Assembly (NCBI RefSeq): GCF_003149455.1 | Contig: NZ_QFFK01000008.1 | Location: forward strand, 248,001 to 312,000 | Source: Chitinophaga deserti | GTDB taxonomy: Bacteria; Bacteroidota; Bacteroidia; Chitinophagales; Chitinophagaceae | Direction of reading: 5' to 3' | DNA: 64,000 bases | In this document: one piece after another, positions 58,992 through 64,000 of the stretch | How the letters are laid out: every line of letters starts with the position of its first letter | Position numbering within the stretch: position 1 is the stretch's first letter | Translations under genes and position numbers: made by a program | Notes under the pieces: generated by a model | Database searches by the model: none | Told to the model about the DNA's origin: nothing | What the model saw: only the letters and a program-made list of their open reading frames with translations

Positions 58992-60236
58992 TTACTTCTT
59001 TTTCTTCTTCTTTTTTGCAGCCTTCATCTGGGCTTCGTGCTGCTCGATAAGCAGCTGCACGTTTTCGTTGGGTACTTCCTCTGAGAACTGGATGGTGGCT
59101 TCGTAATCGGATTTGGAGATAGTCATCTGGCTAACAGGCTTGCCGATGTATTCCTGTATGGCATCGAGCAGCGGCTTTTCTTCCTTGCTGCAGAAGCTGA
59201 TGGCCTGGCCTTTCTGCGTACCGCGGCCAGTACGGCCAATGCGGTGCACATAGCTTTCGGGGTCTTCCGGAAGGTCGTAGTTCACCACGTAATCCACATT
59301 GGGAATATCGATCCCTCGGGCGTTTACATCGGTGGTGATCAGCAGTTTGATATCGCCCTTGCGGAACTCGTTCATCACATTCAGGCGGTCGTCCTGCTCT
59401 TTACCGCCGTGCATGGAAAGACTTTTGATTTCCACCCTTTCCATGGCGGCCACTACGCGCTCTGCGCGCACTTTGGTGCGTACGAATACGAGGATCTTTT
59501 TATCGGGGAACTCGCGCACGAGGCGTTCGAGGAAAAAGCGTTTATCGTCCATATCCACCCAGGCCACGGCATGGCTCACGTTCTTGGAAACGGGATCATC
59601 AGGCGATATCTGGATACGGATAGGATTGCGGACCACGGAATAGGCGAGGTCTTTAATATGTTCGTCGATAGTTGCAGAGAAGAAAAGCGTCTGGTGATTG
59701 TGGTGGATGTGTTTGATAACATCGCGGATATCACGGATAAAACCAAGATCGAGCATGTGATCGGCCTCATCGAGGATGAGGGTTTGTACATGGGAGAGAT
59801 CGAGGTGGCCCTGGGCGCGCAGGTCAAACATGCGGCCGGGAGTGGCGATCAGAATATCTACTCCCTTATTCAGTTTCTTGATTTGTGCATCCTGGTCTAC
59901 CCCGCCAACGAGGCCGAGGATATCAACTGGGGTGTATTTGCCCAGCTGCTTAAACACATCCGCGATCTGAATGGCCAGTTCGCGGGTAGGTACCATAACG
60001 AGGCATTTCACTTCGCCACGGGTTCGTTTAGAACGGTGGCGCTGCTGCATGAGTTGGATGATGGGAATGGCGAAGGCGGCAGTTTTACCGGTGCCGGTTT
60101 GTGCGATGGCCAGTACGTCATCGCCCTTCAGAATGGAGGGGATGGCTTTATATTGAATGTCTGTCGGCCTTTTGAAGCCCAGTTCCTCCAGGCTACGCTT
60201 CAGCTCTTCCGATATACGGTATTGTTCGAATTTCAT
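58992..60236 (-). CDS. DEAD-box RNA helicase, RhlE-like
   Basis: The ATG at 60236 gives a 414-residue ATP-dependent RNA helicase. The motifs run in order: Q-motif (FEQYRISEELKRSLEELGFKRPTDIQYKAI), AQTGTGKTAAFAIP, PTRELAIQ, TPGR, DEAD, SAT and HRIGRTGRG. The C-terminus ends in a run of eight lysines, an RNA-binding tail. A TACCTTTG element lies 6 nt upstream of the chosen start. Extending to 60332 would overlap the divergently read methyltransferase region and skip that promoter, so it is rejected. It acts in RNA remodelling or ribosome assembly. Confidence 0.95.
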   Translation of the reverse strand: MKFEQYRISEELKRSLEELGFKRPTDIQYKAIPSILKGDDVLAIAQTGTGKTAAFAIPIIQLMQQRHRSKRTRGEVKCLVMVPTRELAIQIADVFKQLGKYTPVDILGLVGGVDQDAQIKKLNKGVDILIATPGRMFDLRAQGHLDLSHVQTLILDEADHMLDLGFIRDIRDVIKHIHHNHQTLFFSATIDEHIKDLAYSVVRNPIRIQISPDDPVSKNVSHAVAWVDMDDKRFFLERLVREFPDKKILVFVRTKVRAERVVAAMERVEIKSLSMHGGKEQDDRLNVMNEFRKGDIKLLITTDVNARGIDIPNVDYVVNYDLPEDPESYVHRIGRTGRGTQKGQAISFCSKEEKPLLDAIQEYIGKPVSQMTISKSDYEATIQFSEEVPNENVQLLIEQHEAQMKAAKKKKKKK

Positions 60237-60242
60237 GCGGCA

Positions 60243-60250
60243 CAAAGGTA
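60243..60250 (-). promoter_or_regulatory. -7 element (TACCTTTG) for the DEAD-box helicase gene
   Basis: Exact TAnnTTTG match on the minus strand, 6 nt before the ATG at 60236. It supports the short start and predicts a leaderless or very short leader message. Confidence 0.55.
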
Positions 60251-60261
60251 GGCAAATTCCA

Positions 60262-60780
60262 TCACGGTGCGGGCGATGGTTGCGATATGATACACACGCA
60301 GGGCGCCGGAGCCAGTTTTTTAAACAATACATCCCGGATTACATAGCCCCCGCTTTCCAGTTGTGCGGAAATACGGTCCGCAAATCCTTTGGCCGTTTCC
60401 ATACTGTCTGTAGGTGGCGGCTGATGGAATACGTACAGCGCCCCCAGCGGCGCCAGGTAGTTCCGGATAAGGGATAATTCCCGGCAGGCATCATTGAGGA
60501 AGATGTTCACGTTAAAGGCGAAAATCTTGTCGAACTGCTGCTCGAGGCTGGTGTCGCAGAAGGTTTGATGAATGAAATCAGCCTCAACTCCTTCATTTTT
60601 ACGCTGTGCCTTGTCGATCATAGCGCGGGAACTGTCTATCGCGGTGATAGATCCTGTTTTTAGCCTTGGGGCAATAAGAGAAACGGCAATACCATGGCCG
60701 CAACCGATCTCGAGGATATGGTCGTCCGGGTTAATATGCAGCATTTCAACTGCCCAAATAAATCGGTCGTTCACTTTCAT
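60262..60780 (-). CDS. Class I SAM-dependent methyltransferase
   Basis: The 172-residue protein has the methyltransferase Rossmann core: HILEIGCGHGIAVSLIAPRL (about 21-40) is motif I, followed by ITAIDSSRAMIDKAQ and FDKIFAFNVNIF (motif IV). It is short and complete. The substrate is unknown. The stop lies 11 nt upstream of the helicase promoter element on the same strand, so the two may partly share transcription. Confidence 0.85.
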   Translation of the reverse strand: MKVNDRFIWAVEMLHINPDDHILEIGCGHGIAVSLIAPRLKTGSITAIDSSRAMIDKAQRKNEGVEADFIHQTFCDTSLEQQFDKIFAFNVNIFLNDACRELSLIRNYLAPLGALYVFHQPPPTDSMETAKGFADRISAQLESGGYVIRDVLFKKLAPAPCVCIISQPSPAP

Positions 60781-61138
60781 GCTTGTATGCGAATGTTGGG
60801 ATATAAATATATTATTTTTTTGAATTATGTGCGCTGCAGTGTGATTTGGTTGATTCTCAATGAATATACGAAAAATTGGGTTGAAAAGGATGCCCGTAAT
60901 TGATGGCAGGATGGTGGGAAAGGGTGAAAATGCGGTGGGTTGAGGTACTTATTAGCATCATTACAGCACAAACCTCCGGATCACCTCTTCTAATTCTTAA
61001 AATTCCAGCATTACCAGCTCCTCAAGTTTCGCCGGGAACTTTTAGAAAACGATTGATGGCCTCTTTAAGTGCTGAAATTCAATTAAATATGCGTTTTTCT
61101 TTATTTACTGCTTCATGCAGAACGATTTGCAAAACCTA

Positions 61139-61247
61139 CTGCCATCCTCCATCGATCCTCCATCGATCCTCCATCAGTGCTCAGCATTGGAGCGGGTTTG
61201 AAGGTGTTTGGGTGGAGGATGGATGGAGGATCGATGGAGGATGGCAG
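61139..61247. repeat. 26-bp perfect inverted repeat built on ATCGATCCTCC units
   Basis: The left arm 61139-61164 (CTGCCATCCTCCATCGATCC then TCCATC) is the exact reverse complement of 61222-61247. Each arm contains repeats of the 11-mer ATCGATCCTCC, and the left side carries one more copy beyond the arm. The loop is about 57 nt. It would fold as a long hairpin in RNA or a cruciform in DNA. No coding sequence overlaps it convincingly. Confidence 0.85.
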
Positions 61248-61328
61248 GTGTTTAAGCGGGAGTTGAAAGGGAGGCTGGTATTATGCTGCGATCATCTCAA
61301 TGAAGCGTTCGGGGAAGCATGGAAATTA

Positions 61329-61362
61329 CAAAGGGGGCACTTCAACAGAAGTGCCCCCTTTG
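61329..61362 (-). terminator. Terminator of the glutamate-synthase-like gene
   Basis: A perfect 14-bp stem (61329-61342 with 61349-61362) with a 6-nt loop, 19 nt past the stop at 61381. T content after it is modest on the minus strand. Confidence 0.8.
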
Positions 61363-61380
61363 GGAAATGGATGTGGGATG

Positions 61381-62967
61381 TTACATCCAGCGGTCTGCGA
61401 ACGCCTGTTCGAAGTCTTGCTTATATTTTTCCGGGATGCGGTTTTCGCGCATACAGCTCGGTTCCAGACTGGGGAAGATATCTTCAAAGGTGCGCACTTC
61501 ATTCATAAATACCCGGCGGTAGATATGGGAGCGCGTCAGCTTCTTGTAATCATCGATACCGGCGGCACCCATGAGTTCCACGAAGGTTTTAACCGTGTTG
61601 TCATGATAATTGGCTACTCGCTGTTTCTTATCGGCTACCACGAGGCCCACGGTAAGTGCGGGGTCTTGTGTGGCTACACCGGTGGGGCACTTGTTGGAGT
61701 TGCACTGGAGTGCCTGAATACATCCAATAGCCATCATCATGGCGCGGGCGCTGTTGCAGGAATCTGCCCCGAGGGCCACAGCACGTACCAGATGGAAACC
61801 GGATAGGATCTTACCGGAAGCAATCACTTTCACATGCTGGCGGATGTTGAAGCCATTGAGCATGTTGTGTACGAATGCCAGTCCATCGAGTAGGGGAGCA
61901 CCCACGTGGTTGCTGAATTCCTGAGGAGCGGCACCGGTTCCGCCTTCGCCACCGTCAACGGTAATGAAGTCGGGGTAGATATCCAGCTCTATCATGGCTT
62001 TACATATACCTATGAATTCGCTTTTACGGCCGATGCAGAGTTTGAAGCCAACGGGCTTGCCGCCGGAGAGTTCGCGCATACGGTGAATGAAAAGCACCAG
62101 TTCTTTCGGGCTGTTGAAAGCCGTGTGATAAGGCGGGGAATAAATAGTAGTGCCGGGCTGTACGTGACGGATGGCGGCGATCTCCGGGGTGTTCTTCTTA
62201 GCCGGGAGGATACCACCATGGCCGGGCTTGGCGCCCTGGCTCAGCTTCAGCTCTATCATTTTGATCTGGGGCTTCAGGGCGTTCTGTTTGAACACTTCGT
62301 CGGAGAACTTCCCTTCATCGTCGCGGCAACCGAAATAACCGGTACCGATCTGCCAGATGATATCGCCTTCATGTTTCAGGTGATATGGGCTGATACCGCC
62401 TTCGCCGGTGTTATGGGCGAAGTTGCCGATTTTAGCACCTGCATTGAGGGCTTCAATAGCGTTGCTGCTGAGGGAGCCGAAGCTCATGGCCGATACGTTG
62501 AAGATACTGGCGGAATAGGGCTGTTTGCAATCCTTATTCCCGATCATTACGCGCGGGTCGTGATTCAGTTTATGAAAATCTTTGGGGGCTATGGAGTGGC
62601 TCATCCATTCATAGCCTTCTTCATATACATCGAGCTGCGTACCGAAAGGCATGGTGTCTGTTTCTTTCTTGGCACGCTGGTAAATAGTGGAACGGTCGAT
62701 CCGGTTAACGGGGCGCCCGTCGATGTCAGACTCTACGAAGTACTGGTACATTTTGGGGCGGAGGGCTTCCATCCAGTAGCGCATCCGCCCAACAACAGGG
62801 TAGGTCCGCATAATGGAATGTCTCGTCTGCATCATGTCGTTGATTCCCATGGCTGTCAATCCGGCCGTCATAGCCGTGAGCACGTACCACCAGGCGCTGG
62901 CGTACCAGCCGAGGAGGAAGGTGCCGGCAAGTGCGATGACGGCGCTGATAATAAATCCTTTCCGCAT
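61381..62967 (-). CDS. FMN-binding glutamate synthase family protein, membrane-anchored
   Basis: The 528-residue protein has two N-terminal hydrophobic segments (about 7-43) and then the glutamate synthase FMN barrel. NTGEGGISPYH, IGTGYFGCRDDEGKFSD, KLSQGAKPGHGGILPAKK, DGGEGGTGAAPQEF and the Cys-rich CIQALQCNSNKCPTGVATQ (Fe-S cluster) are family motifs. It lacks the glutaminase and GXGXG domains of full GltB, so it is a stand-alone FMN-domain protein of unknown reaction, common in Bacteroidota. A TATTTTTG element lies 24 nt upstream. Confidence 0.92.
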   Translation of the reverse strand: MRKGFIISAVIALAGTFLLGWYASAWWYVLTAMTAGLTAMGINDMMQTRHSIMRTYPVVGRMRYWMEALRPKMYQYFVESDIDGRPVNRIDRSTIYQRAKKETDTMPFGTQLDVYEEGYEWMSHSIAPKDFHKLNHDPRVMIGNKDCKQPYSASIFNVSAMSFGSLSSNAIEALNAGAKIGNFAHNTGEGGISPYHLKHEGDIIWQIGTGYFGCRDDEGKFSDEVFKQNALKPQIKMIELKLSQGAKPGHGGILPAKKNTPEIAAIRHVQPGTTIYSPPYHTAFNSPKELVLFIHRMRELSGGKPVGFKLCIGRKSEFIGICKAMIELDIYPDFITVDGGEGGTGAAPQEFSNHVGAPLLDGLAFVHNMLNGFNIRQHVKVIASGKILSGFHLVRAVALGADSCNSARAMMMAIGCIQALQCNSNKCPTGVATQDPALTVGLVVADKKQRVANYHDNTVKTFVELMGAAGIDDYKKLTRSHIYRRVFMNEVRTFEDIFPSLEPSCMRENRIPEKYKQDFEQAFADRWM

Positions 62968-63308
62968 AATTTGTTCTTTTTAAAACAACTGCAAAAATAG
63001 TGAATATTAGTATTGGCGCGTGTTTTGGAGGATTTTCCCACTTCTTCCTGCTTTTCAAAATACTATTCATTCAATCCGCACTTTCCTTGACTTTTGTCCA
63101 AAAAAGGGAAGGAAACTTAGATATCCTCTTTTCCTTCAGAAATTCACTCATTACAACAACAGGCACCTTTTGGTTGTTATGTTAATATCGTTGGCCCGTC
63201 AAATATTCAGTTGCGTATGGATGAAATTATACCCCTCCATCATTAAACAGTCCCTGATCCCATTTTAGTTACATGGCGATGGACCATCCACCGCTCAAAA
63301 CCTTTGGT
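62968..63308. other. Divergent intergenic region
   Basis: About 340 nt between divergent genes. The minus-strand side holds the TATTTTTG element of the glutamate-synthase-like gene. On the plus-strand side AACCTTTG at 63298-63305, one mismatch from TAnnTTTG, lies just before the start at 63309. Nothing else is recognised. Confidence 0.5.
62992..62999 (-). promoter_or_regulatory. -7 element (TATTTTTG) for the glutamate-synthase-like gene
   Basis: Exact TAnnTTTG match on the minus strand, 24 nt before the start at 62967. Confidence 0.5.
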
Positions 63309-63839
63309 ATGAGCAAACTGATGATGACGTTACTGGGTACGCTGATAAGCAGTGTTTCCCTTTTTGCGCAGGACACTGCGCAGGCCGAGGTGCCTTTTTC
63401 GGAAGATGTGGTACTCCGGCTGTTTGGCCGCACGCGCGAAGCGGTATTTACCGAAATACTCCGCGTAGGCCGTGGTGAACAGCCCGTTTTCCTGGAAACT
63501 TTCTACGAATATGCACAGGAGAAAATGCCTATCGCTCAAATGCGCGGGGTATTGCTCCGGGAGTATAACGAGAAGTTCCAGATGCTGGACGAACCCGTTC
63601 TGCACAACCTAACGAAAAGTATTCTTAAAAACGACCGTGAATTTGTGGATCTGCAAACCCGCTATCACCGGCGGATGGTAAAACTGTTGGGAGCCAGCCG
63701 CGCGGCGATGTTTTTTCAGCTCGACAACTACCTGGATCAAAGCGAACGGCTCTACCTGCAAAACGGGCTGCCTTTCATCCGTGAGCTGGAAACAGGCCGC
63801 CGCCTCGCCGCCACCAGGTTGCAACCGCCCGGTCACTAA
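63309..63839 (+). CDS. Exported hypothetical protein
   Basis: Starting at the ATG at 63309 gives 176 residues with a signal peptide (MSKLMMTLLGTLISSVSLFAQ). An earlier ATG at 63273 would only prefix it with 12 residues. The mature part is helical and charged, with VFTEILRVGRGEQPVFLETFYEYAQEKM and a C-terminal helix. No family is recognised. It is 6 nt ahead of the epimerase gene, so the two are co-transcribed. Confidence 0.65.
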   Translation: MSKLMMTLLGTLISSVSLFAQDTAQAEVPFSEDVVLRLFGRTREAVFTEILRVGRGEQPVFLETFYEYAQEKMPIAQMRGVLLREYNEKFQMLDEPVLHNLTKSILKNDREFVDLQTRYHRRMVKLLGASRAAMFFQLDNYLDQSERLYLQNGLPFIRELETGRRLAATRLQPPGH

Positions 63840-63845
63840 TACGAT

Positions 63846-64000
63846 ATGGAAAGTATGCAAACAACCCTCAGGCAATCAATTGAACGGGAAAGAGACAATA
63901 TCCTCACCTTCTGGGACCAGGAAATGACGGATCACCGCTTCGGCGGATTTTACGGTAAAATGGCCGCCGATGGCCAGCCAGACCCTTTTGCGCTGAAAGG
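63846..64000 (+). CDS. AGE family epimerase/isomerase, N-terminal fragment
   Basis: The frame opens at the ATG at 63846 and runs off the window, giving 51 residues. ERERDNILTFWDQEMTDHRFGGFYGKM matches the N-terminal helices of N-acylglucosamine 2-epimerase-like enzymes such as cellobiose 2-epimerase (IL.FW......D...GGFYG). These interconvert C2 epimers of sugars. Only the first helices are present, so the specific enzyme cannot be told. Confidence 0.75.
   Translation, partial: MESMQTTLRQSIERERDNILTFWDQEMTDHRFGGFYGKMAADGQPDPFALK

Larger units (their letters stand above)
60781..61380. other. 600-nt non-coding region with a large inverted repeat
   Basis: No credible gene is seen; the open frames here have poor composition and no family match. 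The region holds a 26-bp inverted repeat with a long loop (61139-61247) and the terminator of the glutamate-synthase-like gene (61329-61362). The left 300 nt are A/T-rich and featureless. Confidence 0.6.

Noticed and set aside
61139-61247. Reading the ATCGATCCTCC repeats as a CRISPR array or IS end
   Set aside because: The unit is only 11 nt with no unique spacers. The arms are inverted, not direct, and no cas or transposase gene is nearby.
60900-61508. A 202-codon open frame across the inverted repeat
   Set aside because: It covers the hairpin and runs into the convergent glutamate-synthase gene, has no family match, poor composition and an arbitrary start. It is treated as a chance frame.

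Overview
The window reads as chromosomal DNA from a member of the Bacteroidota, most likely the family Chitinophagaceae (Chitinophaga-like). The evidence is a complete ECF sigma factor / FecR anti-sigma / SusC / SusD locus, proteins with STN and carboxypeptidase-regulatory-like domains, a polysaccharide lyase with a C-terminal type IX secretion sorting domain, many DUFs typical of the phylum, weak Shine-Dalgarno signals, and repeated copies of the Bacteroidota -7 promoter element TAnnTTTG just upstream of genes. Species cannot be named from sequence alone.

Layout. 1-9.7 kb: edge of a phospho-sugar mutase, pcm, a TonB-type outer-membrane barrel protein, a DUF445 protein, tRNA-His, a DUF4180 protein, an unrecognised 411-residue protein and a large periplasmic MG2-like protein. 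9.8-18.5 kb: a BaiN-type flavoprotein, a surface-repeat protein, a small barrel protein, a 68-residue double-glycine peptide with its own terminator, deoxynucleoside kinase plus folK, sppA, a lipoprotein and a small helical protein. 18.7-25.4 kb: an ABC-2 permease with an SRPBCC protein, a DUF2911 protein, bioA, and a five-gene operon (YjdJ-like GNAT, coiled-coil protein, YjdI-like Fe-S protein, pirin, AlkD-like).

25.4-30.2 kb looks foreign. It is visibly more A/T-rich than its surroundings. It starts after a frameshifted recJ 3'-end fragment, carries a three-gene operon (exported isochorismatase-like hydrolase, exported amidohydrolase, alginate-export-type porin), and ends in a 329-bp miniature element with perfect terminal inverted repeats and a remnant of an IS1182-type transposase.

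30.2-42.7 kb: a kelch-like exported protein, and upstream of it a 694-residue protein resembling a free-standing version of the N-terminal half of VioB/RebD. Then come a LacX-type epimerase, a DUF5009 membrane protein, a PL6 alginate-lyase-like enzyme under a LacI-type operator, map, a MerR regulator divergent from a SnoaL-like protein with two matching operators, pepE, and a GH109-type oxidoreductase. 42.7-64 kb: a DUF885 protein, a NUDIX-type regulator with a degenerate Nudix box divergent from a lipoprotein mutarotase, a reductase, the sigma/FecR/SusC/SusD locus, a BrkB protein, a DeoR regulator, a 5'-nucleotidase, a collagen-like lipoprotein, a DUF1080 enzyme, an RhlE-like helicase, a methyltransferase, 600 bp of non-coding DNA with a large inverted repeat, a glutamate-synthase-like FMN enzyme, and the start of an AGE-family epimerase.

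Most of the window is ordinary for the phylum. The points most worth following are the VioB-N-like protein and its kelch partner, the recJ-fragment-to-MITE islet, the orphan GG-leader peptide, the paired MerR operators, the LacI operator sitting on the PL6 promoter, and a set of genes whose -7 elements nearly touch the start codon.
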